From Bacteroidota bacterium (GTDB taxonomy: Bacteria; Bacteroidota; Bacteroidia; Chitinophagales; LD1), in assembly GCA_016715625.1 (NCBI GenBank), contig JADJZU010000004.1, positions 83,347 through 147,346 of the forward strand: a DNA stretch of 64,000 nucleotides, in the 5' to 3' direction. A program made the position numbers and the translations under genes. The notes under the pieces are model-generated. The model had not been told where the DNA came from. It did no database searches and saw nothing but the letters and a program-made list of their open reading frames with translations. The stretch's first letter is position 1; each line of letters starts with the position of its first letter. Shown here in pieces: positions 37,504-46,395 of the stretch.

Positions 37504-37534
37504 TTTGCTTTTCACAACATAAAGCGCATATTTG
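37504..37534 (+). promoter_or_regulatory. Possible promoter upstream of rimP
   Basis: TTTG at 37504-37507 and CATATTTG at 37527-37534 are spaced by 19 nt and match the Bacteroidota TTTG/TAnnTTTG promoter with one mismatch. A start near 37541 would place the following hairpin in the rimP leader. Confidence 0.35.
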
Positions 37535-37554
37535 CACCGCATTTAGTGATTGGA

Positions 37555-37586
37555 AGAGGGGACGAGAGTCCCCTCTCGCTTTTTTA
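37555..37586 (+). terminator. Hairpin terminator between the PspC gene and rimP
   Basis: A perfect 8-bp stem (gaggggac/gtcccctc, GAGA tetraloop, arms 37556-37563 and 37568-37575) is followed by cgctttttt. It probably ends the PadR-PspC operon about 100 nt after its stop, and lies 55 nt before rimP. Confidence 0.8.
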
Positions 37587-37640
37587 GGGCGACAATTGTG
37601 CCAGGGCTAAAAGCAGTATTTTGAAGGTAGAAGCGGAAAG

Positions 37641-38138
37641 ATGAATTTTGAAATTGTAAAATCGAAAATGGAAGAATGGCTGTTGCCATTCTTAACCGAG
37701 AGAAATTTATTTCTCGTGGAAATCAAATTTTCGATGGGTAAAAAGATAGAGGTCTTTGTAGATAGCGATACCGGGATTCACATTGATGAATGTGCGCAGG
37801 TATCCAGGTTTGTGGAGGCTAATTTGGATGGAAGTGGTTTGGTTCCCGACAACTACATTTTGGAGGTGAGCAGTCCGGGGATGAGTAATCCGCTTAAAGT
37901 GCCCCGCCAATATAAACGTAGAATTGGCCGAAAACTGGAAGTGCTGAAAATAAATGGAGAAATGCTACTGGTGCAACTGGTAGCCGTGCATGACGATAGA
38001 ATTGTTTTAACTGAAGTGAAAGAAGAAAAAAGCAAAAAAAAGCAGAAAGAGGACGCTCCTAAAGAACAAAAAAACCTTCCGGAGTTTGAATTGAAATATT
38101 CCGAAATAAAGAGATCCGTTTTGGTATTTAATTTTTAA
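37641..38138 (+). CDS. rimP: Ribosome maturation factor RimP
   Basis: A 165-residue assembly factor for the 30S subunit. The N-terminal domain shows LFLVEIKFSMGKKIEVFVDSDTGIHIDECAQVSRFVEANLD, and the typical VSSPGMSNPLKVPRQYKRRIGRKLEV links to the C-terminal SH3-like domain. A Lys-rich insert lies near residues 130-145. It opens the classic rimP-nusA-infB order, with 35 nt to nusA. Confidence 0.94.
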   Translation: MNFEIVKSKMEEWLLPFLTERNLFLVEIKFSMGKKIEVFVDSDTGIHIDECAQVSRFVEANLDGSGLVPDNYILEVSSPGMSNPLKVPRQYKRRIGRKLEVLKINGEMLLVQLVAVHDDRIVLTEVKEEKSKKKQKEDAPKEQKNLPEFELKYSEIKRSVLVFNF

Positions 38139-38173
38139 AATTCATATCACACAAACCATAAAAAATACAGGTT

Positions 38174-39427
38174 ATGAATAGTATAGGTCTTATAGACTCG
38201 TTCTCCGAGTTCAAGCAAATGAAAAACATTGACCGCCCCACCATGATGAAGGTGTTGGAGGATGTTTTCCGTACACTGCTGCGCAAGAAATATGGCGATG
38301 TAGATAACTTCGACATTATCGTAAATACCGATAAAGGAGATTTGGAAATTTGGCACAAGCGTGAAATTGTGGCTGATGATGCGGTAGAGAATCCAATCAC
38401 TCAGATTGGCTTATCAGAGGCGCAGAAAATTGAAGAGGATTTTGATATTGGTGAAGAAACCTACGAAAAAATTGAATTGGAGAGTTTTGGCCGTAGAGCC
38501 ATACTTGCCGCTCGCCAAACTTTGGCTTCGCGCGTGGGCGATTTGGAGAAGGATGAAGTTTTCAAAAAATACAAGGATAGAATAGGCGAAATACTTTCTG
38601 CTGAAGTATATCAAGTTTGGAAAAAAGAAATCCTGCTGTTGGACGAAGAAGGTAATGAGTTGCTTTTGCCCAAATCAGAGCAGATTAAAACAGATTTTTT
38701 CAAAAAAGGGGAAACCGTTCGTGCCGTGGTAAAACGCGTGGACATTAGAAACGGAACTCCCGTAATTATACTTTCCAGAACCGATGCATCCTTCCTTTCT
38801 AAATTGATGGAAGGAGAAGTGCCGGAAATTTTTGATGGCTTGATTGTCATTAGAAATATTGTGCGCGAGCCTGGTGAAAAAGCAAAAGTGGTAGTGGAGA
38901 GTTTTGACGACCGCATTGATCCGGTAGGTGCATGCGTAGGGGTAAAAGGTTCTCGTATACATGGTATTGTACGCGAGCTCAAAAACGAAAATATCGATAT
39001 CATCAACCATACTCAGAACCTGCAATTGCTGGTTCAGCGAGCATTGGCCCCCGCTAAAATAAATTCATTGGATATAGACCAGGACAAGAAGCGGATTTCT
39101 GTGTATCTGGAGCCGGATCAGGTTTCGTTGGCTATAGGTAAGCGCGGTGTTAACATTAAGCTAGCCAGCCGTCTTGTAGGTTACGAAATTGATGTGTATC
39201 GTGAAAACGAAGAAGGGGACGAGGAAGAGTACGATATTGACCTGGATGAATTTAGCGATGAAATTGAAGAGTGGATGATTGATGAGCTGAAGAAGATAGG
39301 TTGTGATACCGCCAAAAGCGTTCTCGCTTTGAGCGATGATGAGTTGGTTCGCAGAACCGACCTGGAGGAAGAGAGCATTCTTGAAATTCGCAAGATACTG
39401 GAAAGCGAATTTCAGGAAGAGAAATAG
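38174..39427 (+). CDS. nusA: Transcription termination/antitermination factor NusA
   Basis: A 417-residue RNA-polymerase-associated factor. Domains in order are the N-terminal polymerase-binding domain (about 1-130), S1 (about 135-200, KKGETVRAVVKRVD), KH1 (about 230-290, VGACVGVKGSRIHGIVREL) and KH2 (about 300-345, VSLAIGKRGVNIKLASRLVGYEIDV). An acidic C-terminal helical region (about 350-417) follows. The two acidic repeats of E. coli NusA are not obvious. Standard position between rimP and infB. Confidence 0.95.
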   Translation: MNSIGLIDSFSEFKQMKNIDRPTMMKVLEDVFRTLLRKKYGDVDNFDIIVNTDKGDLEIWHKREIVADDAVENPITQIGLSEAQKIEEDFDIGEETYEKIELESFGRRAILAARQTLASRVGDLEKDEVFKKYKDRIGEILSAEVYQVWKKEILLLDEEGNELLLPKSEQIKTDFFKKGETVRAVVKRVDIRNGTPVIILSRTDASFLSKLMEGEVPEIFDGLIVIRNIVREPGEKAKVVVESFDDRIDPVGACVGVKGSRIHGIVRELKNENIDIINHTQNLQLLVQRALAPAKINSLDIDQDKKRISVYLEPDQVSLAIGKRGVNIKLASRLVGYEIDVYRENEEGDEEEYDIDLDEFSDEIEEWMIDELKKIGCDTAKSVLALSDDELVRRTDLEEESILEIRKILESEFQEEK

Positions 39428-39487
39428 TACCGTATAGTGCCATGACAAGCATTGGAACTATACAAAAAGGTTTTCTGTAGCCTATAG

Positions 39488-39523
39488 CTGTAATCTGTAT
39501 TGCAGCCGGCTTACAGATTATAG
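39488..39523 (+). other. Inverted repeat in the nusA-infB intergenic RNA
   Basis: A 12-bp stem with one G-U pair (arms 39488-39499 and 39512-39523, 12-nt loop) lies 27 nt before the infB start. There is no T run, so it is not a terminator; it could be a processing or translational control element. Confidence 0.45.
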
Positions 39524-39550
39524 ATATATAGATAACAGATAAACCAACAT

Positions 39551-42271
39551 ATGGCCGAAGAAGTAAAAGCATTACGATTAGCAAAAGCTGCCAGCACTTA
39601 CAATGTGTCGCTCGAACACATTGTGGAAACGCTCAAAAAAGCTAAACACGAGGTAGATAATAAGCCTACCACTAAGCTCACGCCTGAGCAGATTGCGATT
39701 CTGGACAAGGAGTTCGGAAGCGATAAGGCTATTAAACAAGCCGCAGACACAGCCAATAAGAAGGAAGAGGTAATAACACCGGTAGTGGAGGCACCTGTTG
39801 TTTCCAAAAAGGTTGTGGAAGAAGAAAAGGAAGTGCTGGTTAAAAATAATCTGGCACAAAAAACCAAGGCAAAAGAAACGGAGGAAGAAGCCCCCGAAAT
39901 GATTTCGGCCCGCAAAAAAGCAGTGGTGGAGCTAAAGGTGGTGGACAAAGTGGATTTGGATGCCGAAAAGAAAAAGAAGGCAGCTGCCAAAAAGAAAAAA
40001 GAAGAAGCAGTAGAAGAAGAGAAAGCACCGGTAGTGGTAGCAAAGCCTGTAGATGACAAAGTGCTCGTGCGCAACAAGGCAGAAGCAGAGCCGGAGGCTT
40101 CCGAAAAAATTGAAACCAAATATCAAACCATTGATGGTATCAAGGAAGTAGGTCGTATAGATCTCAAGCAGTTTGAAGCTAAGCCTAAAAAGAAAGAGGA
40201 AGCAGCACCTGCATCGGGCGAGAAAAAAGTTCGCGAAAGAAAGCTGATTAAAAAGAAAGAGCGCGCACCGCTTGATGATCAATATTACGATAAGAAGGTA
40301 GAGAATTTTCAGAAACGAAGAGACCAAAAACCAACCACTAACACACCAGCTGCAGGTGGCACTCCGGAAATTACGGAGAAACAGATTGAAGAAAAAATCA
40401 GGGCCACTATGGCCAAGATTCAGGCTCAAACTTCTAAGAGCGATCGTTCTAAATTCCGCAGAGAAAAACGAGAAGCTATCCAGGAAAAAATGGCTGCTCA
40501 GGAAGCCGCACAAGACCATGGCAAACTGAAGGTAACTGAGTTTATGACCGTGAGTGAGTTGGCCAGTTTGATGAATGTGCCGGCCGTTCAGGTCATTACA
40601 ACTTGTATGCAGTTGGGGGTGATGGTATCGTTAAATCAACGCTTAGATGCGGAGATTTTGGAATTGGTAGCAGGCGAACATGGATTTGAAGTAGAGTTTC
40701 AGAGCGCAGAGGAAACTACTGCATTTAAAGAAGAAGAAGTAGATAAGCCTGAAGATTTAAAATCACGGGCGCCTATTGTTACCATCATGGGTCACGTGGA
40801 CCACGGTAAAACATCCTTGCTTGACTTTATTCGTAAAGCAAACGTGGTAGCCAAAGAAGCCGGAGGAATTACACAGCACATCGGTGCCTATGAGGTAACA
40901 ACCAACAGCGGTCGTAAGATTACCTTTCTGGATACTCCCGGCCACGAGGCGTTTACCGCTATGCGTGCCAGAGGAGCAAAGGTTACCGATGTAGCCGTGA
41001 TTGTAATTGCAGCCGATGATGCAGTGATGCCACAAACTAAAGAGGCTATAAACCATGCACAAAGTGCGGGCGTGCCGATGATATTTGCATTCAATAAAAT
41101 TGATAAAGATGGTGCGAATGCTGATCGAATTCGGGAGCAGCTTTCGCAGATGAATATCTTGGTGGAAGAATGGGGTGGTAAATTCCAGAGCCAGGAGATT
41201 TCGGCTAAAAAGGGATTAAACATAGACGCTCTGCTGGATAAGATTTTGATAGAAGCAGATTTGCTGGATTTAAAAGCAAATCCGGACAAGAATGCAAGTG
41301 GCTCGGTGATAGAAGCTACGTTGGATAAAGGTCGTGGATACACCGCTACTGTGCTGGTAGATGCCGGAACATTGAAGCGCGGAGATATTCTGGTTTGCGG
41401 ACCTTATCAGGGTCGTGTGAAAGCCATGTTTAATCACCTGGGTTCAAAAATTGAAGCAGCAGGTCCATCTTCACCCGTGCAACTATTAGGTTTAAGTGGT
41501 GCTCCACAAGCCGGTGAGCGATTTAAAGTTTTTGATAGTGAAGCGGAAGCAAAAGAGTTGGCAACTAAGCGCGCTCAGCTGGAACGCGAAACCGGTATTC
41601 GCACGAAGAAACACATTACGTTGGATGAGATTGGAAGACGCTTGGCCTTGGGCAACTTTAAAGAGCTGAATCTGATTATAAAGGGAGATGTGGATGGTTC
41701 TGTAGAGGCATTGACCGACTCGCTTCTGAAACTTTCTACTGAAGAAATTCAAGTAAAAGTAATTCACCGCGGGGTGGGTCAAATTTCAGAAGCCGATGTA
41801 AACCTGGCTGCCGCCACCGATGCTATCATCATTGGATTTAATGTTCGTCCTTCGGTAAGTGCGAAGAAACTGGCTGAAAACGAAAACATAGAAATTAAGC
41901 TTTACTCTATTATTTATAAGGCCATAGAAGATGTGAAGAGCGCTATGGAAGGATTGATGGAGCCTACTATTGAAGAAAAAATAATAGGAAACATAGATGT
42001 GCGCGAGGCCATACATGTAAGCAAAGTAGGTACGATTGCCGGTTGTTTTGTACGCGAAGGCAAAGTATTGCGTAGCAGCAAAGTGCGTGTGATTCGCGAA
42101 GGTATTGTGATACATAATGGTTCGCTGGCATCGCTCAAGCGCTTTAAAGATGATGTGAAAGAAGTGGTGAGCGGCATGGAGTGCGGTTTACAGATTAAAG
42201 ACTTCCAAGACATTAAAGGAGGCGATATCATTGAAGTATTTGAAGAAACAGAAGTAATTCGCAAACTTTAA
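39551..42271 (+). CDS. infB: Translation initiation factor IF-2
   Basis: A 906-residue GTPase that places initiator tRNA on the 30S subunit. The N-terminal IF2_N region (about 1-55) is followed by a long Lys/Glu/Ala-rich linker (about 60-320), a second IF2_N-like domain (about 325-375), and the G domain. The G domain has GHVDHGKTSLLDF at about 413, DTPGHEAF and FNKIDKD. Two beta-barrel domains and the C-terminal IF2 fold close the protein (VKVIHRGVGQISEADVNLA, IGNIDVREAIHVSKVGTIAGCFV). It is the last gene of the rimP operon and is followed by a terminator. Confidence 0.96.
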   Translation: MAEEVKALRLAKAASTYNVSLEHIVETLKKAKHEVDNKPTTKLTPEQIAILDKEFGSDKAIKQAADTANKKEEVITPVVEAPVVSKKVVEEEKEVLVKNNLAQKTKAKETEEEAPEMISARKKAVVELKVVDKVDLDAEKKKKAAAKKKKEEAVEEEKAPVVVAKPVDDKVLVRNKAEAEPEASEKIETKYQTIDGIKEVGRIDLKQFEAKPKKKEEAAPASGEKKVRERKLIKKKERAPLDDQYYDKKVENFQKRRDQKPTTNTPAAGGTPEITEKQIEEKIRATMAKIQAQTSKSDRSKFRREKREAIQEKMAAQEAAQDHGKLKVTEFMTVSELASLMNVPAVQVITTCMQLGVMVSLNQRLDAEILELVAGEHGFEVEFQSAEETTAFKEEEVDKPEDLKSRAPIVTIMGHVDHGKTSLLDFIRKANVVAKEAGGITQHIGAYEVTTNSGRKITFLDTPGHEAFTAMRARGAKVTDVAVIVIAADDAVMPQTKEAINHAQSAGVPMIFAFNKIDKDGANADRIREQLSQMNILVEEWGGKFQSQEISAKKGLNIDALLDKILIEADLLDLKANPDKNASGSVIEATLDKGRGYTATVLVDAGTLKRGDILVCGPYQGRVKAMFNHLGSKIEAAGPSSPVQLLGLSGAPQAGERFKVFDSEAEAKELATKRAQLERETGIRTKKHITLDEIGRRLALGNFKELNLIIKGDVDGSVEALTDSLLKLSTEEIQVKVIHRGVGQISEADVNLAAATDAIIIGFNVRPSVSAKKLAENENIEIKLYSIIYKAIEDVKSAMEGLMEPTIEEKIIGNIDVREAIHVSKVGTIAGCFVREGKVLRSSKVRVIREGIVIHNGSLASLKRFKDDVKEVVSGMECGLQIKDFQDIKGGDIIEVFEETEVIRKL

Positions 42272-42291
42272 TGAGCCTTCACGGTATACTG

Positions 42292-42334
42292 AATACGGAA
42301 TTGTCATAATCAATAGACAATACCGTATTTTATT
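42292..42334 (+). terminator. Intrinsic terminator after infB
   Basis: A 14-bp stem with one mismatch (arms 42292-42305 and 42316-42329) is followed by tttatttta. It lies 20 nt past the infB stop and upstream of the convergent glycosyltransferase gene end. Confidence 0.82.
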
Positions 42335-42383
42335 TTAGGTACAACATGAAGAGCTGTTAGCTAATCGTTCTAAAAAAGTTGCA

Positions 42384-43484
42384 TTACAGCATGCTGTTAT
42401 ATACAGCCATTAACTGCTCGGATAGATTTTTACTATTCATTTTTTGGGCATGAATAACACCGCTGCTAATCATTTCTTGACGAAGTCTTTTGTCGTTTAA
42501 CACTCGTGTGATTTGCTGAGCAATTTCTGGAGAAGATTGTGGGTCGCAAAATAATGAACCGGGTCCTGCCGCTTCCTCTATGGCACCACCCGCAGAGGCT
42601 ACCACCGGAATTTCGGAAAGTAGTGCTTCTACGATTGGCATACCAAAGCCTTCCTTCAAACTGGGGTATATAAATGCAGTGGCGTTTTTATATAAAGCCG
42701 CCAGAACTTGATTGTGTAGTCCGGTTATCACTTTTACTCTGGCTCCCAGTTTTAACTGATTTATCAATTGCCCTAACTCTTGTTTCAATGGTCCTGAGCC
42801 AACTATCCATAATTCCTCCTGCACATTTTTTTCAATAAGGGCATAAGCTTCAATCAAGCGCTTTTGGTTTTTTCGCGCTACCAAAGAGCCCACATTCAGA
42901 ATATAAGGGGACGGAACATGGATAGGTTGTGCAGTACTTGGTATGGAGACAATTGGATAAACGACTTCAATTTTTTCGGCAGGAACTCTATATCGTATTA
43001 TCAAATCTCGTTTTGTTTCTTCACTAACAGTTATGACTTTATCCGCTTGCTTGCCAGCGTATCTTGTTTTGGCCTCGTATATTTTTCTATCAAAAGAGGG
43101 GTAGTGTTCCGGATACTCCAGAAATAAAAGGTCGTGAATGGTTACTACTGTTTTCGTGCGAGCGCGGTTTATTCCAAACGGTATCTCATTGGACAAACCG
43201 TGAAAAATGGTTGTGTGCTCCTGAGCAATGGCATCACTTACTCCCCAGCTACGCCACCAACTTCCAAACGTTCTGTGCCATATTTTTTCCGGCAGCCGGA
43301 TACGATAGCTCTCTTTTAAGTTATTTATAAACGGCTCGGAAACAGAGGGACTATAAAGCACATATTCGTTTTCCGGAAAATGGCTGAGTAATCCGTTAAT
43401 CAGATTGCGCGAGTAGTTACCGAGCCCCGTGCTGTTGTTTAAAGCACGCTTTGCATCAAAACCTATGTTTACGAGAATTTGTAT
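42384..43484 (-). CDS. GT4-family glycosyltransferase with an apparent ATA start
   Basis: A nucleotide-sugar glycosyltransferase for surface polysaccharide. The C-terminal half has the donor-site region (ILNVGSLVARKNQKRLIEAYALI) and the EGFGMPIVEALLS motif. The first ordinary start in frame is a GTG at 43361, but conserved coding continues 41 codons upstream: IGFDAKRALNNSTGLGNYSRN is the standard N-terminal glycine-loop region of the family. The frame is closed by TAA just upstream (43485-43487), leaving ATA at 43484 as the only sensible first codon (MQILVNIGFDAKR if read as Met). It would overlap the GT2 gene by 16 nt. Either a non-standard start, a mutation, or a base error. Confidence 0.82.
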   Translation of the reverse strand: MQILVNIGFDAKRALNNSTGLGNYSRNLINGLLSHFPENEYVLYSPSVSEPFINNLKESYRIRLPEKIWHRTFGSWWRSWGVSDAIAQEHTTIFHGLSNEIPFGINRARTKTVVTIHDLLFLEYPEHYPSFDRKIYEAKTRYAGKQADKVITVSEETKRDLIIRYRVPAEKIEVVYPIVSIPSTAQPIHVPSPYILNVGSLVARKNQKRLIEAYALIEKNVQEELWIVGSGPLKQELGQLINQLKLGARVKVITGLHNQVLAALYKNATAFIYPSLKEGFGMPIVEALLSEIPVVASAGGAIEEAAGPGSLFCDPQSSPEIAQQITRVLNDKRLRQEMISSGVIHAQKMNSKNLSEQLMAVYNSML

Positions 43485-44226
43485 TTAATGGCCCGGTAGT
43501 ATTTCAAAAAAACCTCGCGGCTTAAATGATAGCAAATGAACCACCCATTGAAACCTTCTATCACCCCAAAGTGAAGTATATAACAACGAAAGAACTTGTA
43601 AGGCGCACTGAAAATCAATTTGAATAGAAGAAACAAAATGTTCTCTTCTTTTATGTGCAGTGCTGCGATATTGGCAAATTTCTCGCGTTGCTCCAGAAAG
43701 GATTCGCGCGTGGGATAAGTGTTATGTAAAATATGACCGCGCAGGGCTTTGGTAGGTTCTTTTCGGTTCATCACCAATTGGTCGTGTGGGTTTACTCCTT
43801 TCCAAGTCCCCAGCTCCTTTTTCCAGAGTCTTATTTTTTTGTCGGGATACCAACCAAAGGTTCTATATGGTTTTCCGCAAAAAAAATTTAGTCGGTTTAG
43901 TATTAAGCCCGTGTGTGATATTGCTCGATATGTTTCCATTTTTTTATCTCCGAAAACAACACAGAGTCTAATGTCTCATCGGCATCGAGCGAAAGCACCC
44001 AGTCACACCGGGCTTGTTCTTTGGCCCAGTTTTTTTGTTGCACATGCCCTTCAAATTTGTGTTGTAGTACACGTGCTCCGCATGCTGTGGCAATCTCACA
44101 CGTTTTGTCCGTTGAGAAAGAATCTACAACAATGATTTCGTCCGCAATATCACCCGTGCTTTTAATGCACTGTTCAATGTTAGCCTCTTCATTAAACGTA
44201 ATAATGACTAGCGAGATAGATTTCAT
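43469..44226 (-). CDS. GT2-family glycosyltransferase, frameshifted at an A7 run
   Basis: A WaaE/KdtX-like family 2 glycosyltransferase of about 252 residues in two frames. The first frame (44226 down) has MKSISLVIITFNEEANIEQCI, DEIIVVDSFSTDKT and the DxD region LSLDADETLD, then runs to an early stop after SEIKKWKH. The second continues as METYRAISHTGLILNRLNFFCGK...GWYPDKKIRLW, the usual sequel in this family. The two join by a -1 shift at seven A's (plus-strand T's 43939-43945); the span is 3n-1. Zero-frame codons ATA AAA AAA form a perfect A AAA AAA slippery heptamer. Start overlaps the O-antigen ligase stop by 4 nt. Confidence 0.83.
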
Positions 44227-45458
44227 GGTTCGGTGGGGTGGTCCAAGTGTTTGATTAAGACCATAAACATAAGCACATAAAAACCGGTTCCAATTTGTTC
44301 TTCTAAAGTATGTTCAAACAAAAATGAACTGAGCATCATTAAATGAAATGCGATGTATAGCCAGTTTTTGCCATCCGGTCGAATAAACAAGGGCGAAACA
44401 ACAGCCATCACAAAAAGCAAAAAGGCAAACACTCCGCAGGATGCCAGCACCCAAAGGAATTGATTGTGAGGTAACTTTCTGCTGAAGTCGTTCAATTGAG
44501 GATACTTTTCATCAAATACTTTCATGCAGGCTGCTTTCAAATCTCCGGCTCCGGTGCCTAACCATATATTTTGCTTCCACACTTCTATCCCAACTTGTAG
44601 CGATACCAGACGCACACCGTCATTGGTATTAGCAAACTGTCCATTTTGGTATAGCTCCAAATCATACTTCATGTATTTTATTTTATTCTGTAAGCTGGGT
44701 AGGCTGATGTATGCCACACACAAAAGAATCACCAAAACACTAGTGATTGCTGCCCCAAGCATATATTTTTTCCTGCTGGCAATAAAGTGAATCAGATATA
44801 CTGCGCAGCCAATGTATAAGGCCAGCAATCCGCTTCGCACCGTTAAAATGTGTAAGGCAACAAAGGAGAATATCGCCAGGAAAAGCTGCAACCATTTTTC
44901 ATTTACGTGAAATACAATCAACTTATTCTCTATCATGTAAACACACGCTGCAAAACCAAAAGCAAGCATCAGGGTATGTCTTATATGGCTGAAAGGAACA
45001 GGAATGCCACCGCCACTTAAAAAGGATTGATTGATTTCCTGATAGTGTAGCGCATAATTGCCCAGCACGAAGCAAGTACTGCCAACAATAGCCAACACAA
45101 ACCCATACAGAATAACAGCAAATTGTTTAGGGCTAAATTGCTTTAGCCCGGCAAAGGATAGCGGTATAAAGAGATAGGGAAGTTTTATGCGTACCCAGCT
45201 GAGCCATTCTGTTTTGTTATCGGACCATAAACCCGAAACAAACACAACAAGAAAGAGTATCAGAAGTAGCGTTTGTACTCCGGGTCGGCAATAGGCGCTC
45301 CAGGTATTTTTAATGCCGTTTTGCAATAGCACGGCCAAAAAGAGCACTATCATCCCTATACTGATGACAGCCCTGGATGACACCAGTCCGGCAAAAATCA
45401 GCAGGCAACAAAATACGACCAGCCACTCTAAAGAAACCTTAGATTTGATTTTATTCAC
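44223..45458 (-). CDS. O-antigen ligase/polymerase family membrane protein
   Basis: A 411-residue polytopic protein with about ten to twelve membrane helices and a large periplasmic loop near residues 265-340. The Wzy/WaaL family signature appears there (IWLGTGAGDLKAAC, then KLPHNQFLWVLASCGVF, with the His of PHNQ). Such enzymes polymerise O-antigen or join it to lipid A core. It starts with GTG at 45458, is first in a three-gene polysaccharide operon, and overlaps the GT2 gene by 4 nt. Ligase versus polymerase cannot be decided. Confidence 0.85.
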   Translation of the reverse strand: MNKIKSKVSLEWLVVFCCLLIFAGLVSSRAVISIGMIVLFLAVLLQNGIKNTWSAYCRPGVQTLLLILFLVVFVSGLWSDNKTEWLSWVRIKLPYLFIPLSFAGLKQFSPKQFAVILYGFVLAIVGSTCFVLGNYALHYQEINQSFLSGGGIPVPFSHIRHTLMLAFGFAACVYMIENKLIVFHVNEKWLQLFLAIFSFVALHILTVRSGLLALYIGCAVYLIHFIASRKKYMLGAAITSVLVILLCVAYISLPSLQNKIKYMKYDLELYQNGQFANTNDGVRLVSLQVGIEVWKQNIWLGTGAGDLKAACMKVFDEKYPQLNDFSRKLPHNQFLWVLASCGVFAFLLFVMAVVSPLFIRPDGKNWLYIAFHLMMLSSFLFEHTLEEQIGTGFYVLMFMVLIKHLDHPTEP

Positions 45459-45484
45459 TCGGCAATTGAATTTCTGTTTCTTTT

Positions 45485-46390
45485 TTGATTGCTACAAACA
45501 TACAAGACTTGAATAACCACACTATAAACGATTTTAAAACCCTGGCCCGCACTATATCGCTGGTAGAGAACGAAGCGGATGGTTTCGAAGAGTTACTTCA
45601 AAGTTTGCACACGCACAAAATTCCTTTGATTGGCCTCACCGGTCCACCCGGTGCCGGTAAAAGCACTTTGTTGAACGCTGTGATTGGTGTTTTATTGAGT
45701 CAAGGGAAGAAAATAGGGTTGGTGTTAGTAGACCCATCGTCACCGTTTAATCTGGGCGCTTTGCTGGGAGACAGATTGCGCATGAGCGCTCATTTTAATA
45801 ATCCCGATTTGTTTATCCGCTCGGTGGCATCACGTGGTTCATTGGGGGGCTTGAGCGATAAAATTATGGAAGTGGTTGAGGTAATGCGCTCTTTTACGTT
45901 TGATTACATTTTTATTGAAACAGTGGGGGTGGGACAAAGCGAAGTCGAGATTGCAGGATTGGCCGACACAACAGTTGTGGTGTTGGTGCCAGAGTCGGGT
46001 GATAGCGTGCAGGCGATGAAAGCAGGACTCATGGAAATTGCCGATTTGTTTGTCATCAATAAAGCCGACCGTGCCGATGCAGATGCAATGGTGAATTCAC
46101 TTGAAACGCAGATGCACCTAAGTGGTAAAGACTTGATTCCTGTGATTAAAACAGTAGCAGTGGAGGCTAAAGGAATAACTGAATTGATTGACAAACTTCA
46201 TCTTTCAGAATTGGAAATATCAGAAGCGGCACAAAGGAGGAAACTTGTTTTGTTAACTGAAAAGGCGCTACGCATTATTGCAAAACACCGGATGAAAAAC
46301 ATTGATACGGAACATATTCGTCAGGCTATGAGTCAAGCTATGAACGATACGCACTTTAATATCTACGCTTTTGTAAAGCAATATCTATAG
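45485..46390 (+). CDS. meaB: MeaB/ArgK-type G3E GTPase (methylmalonyl-CoA mutase chaperone)
   Basis: A 301-residue P-loop GTPase that in relatives loads and protects adenosylcobalamin in methylmalonyl-CoA mutase. The P-loop is GPPGAGKS (53-60), then VLVDPSSPFNLGALLGDRLRM, FIETVGVGQSEVEIAGLADTTVVVLVPESGD and VINKADRAD. The frame opens at TTG 45485 and a second TTG lies at 45509; no ATG is available. The mutase genes are not in this window. The start is only 26 nt from that of the divergent ligase gene. Confidence 0.92.
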   Translation: MIATNIQDLNNHTINDFKTLARTISLVENEADGFEELLQSLHTHKIPLIGLTGPPGAGKSTLLNAVIGVLLSQGKKIGLVLVDPSSPFNLGALLGDRLRMSAHFNNPDLFIRSVASRGSLGGLSDKIMEVVEVMRSFTFDYIFIETVGVGQSEVEIAGLADTTVVVLVPESGDSVQAMKAGLMEIADLFVINKADRADADAMVNSLETQMHLSGKDLIPVIKTVAVEAKGITELIDKLHLSELEISEAAQRRKLVLLTEKALRIIAKHRMKNIDTEHIRQAMSQAMNDTHFNIYAFVKQYL

Positions 46391-46395
46391 TCGAT

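Noticed and set aside
39730..40530. Long Lys/Glu/Ala repeats in infB, at first considered a repeat element
   Set aside because: This is the normal low-complexity linker of IF-2, without DNA-level periodicity.
45459..45484. Very short divergent gap between O-antigen ligase and meaB, considered as evidence for a missing segment
   Set aside because: Both genes appear complete; non-ATG starts (GTG and TTG) and promoters within neighbouring coding sequence are sufficient explanations.
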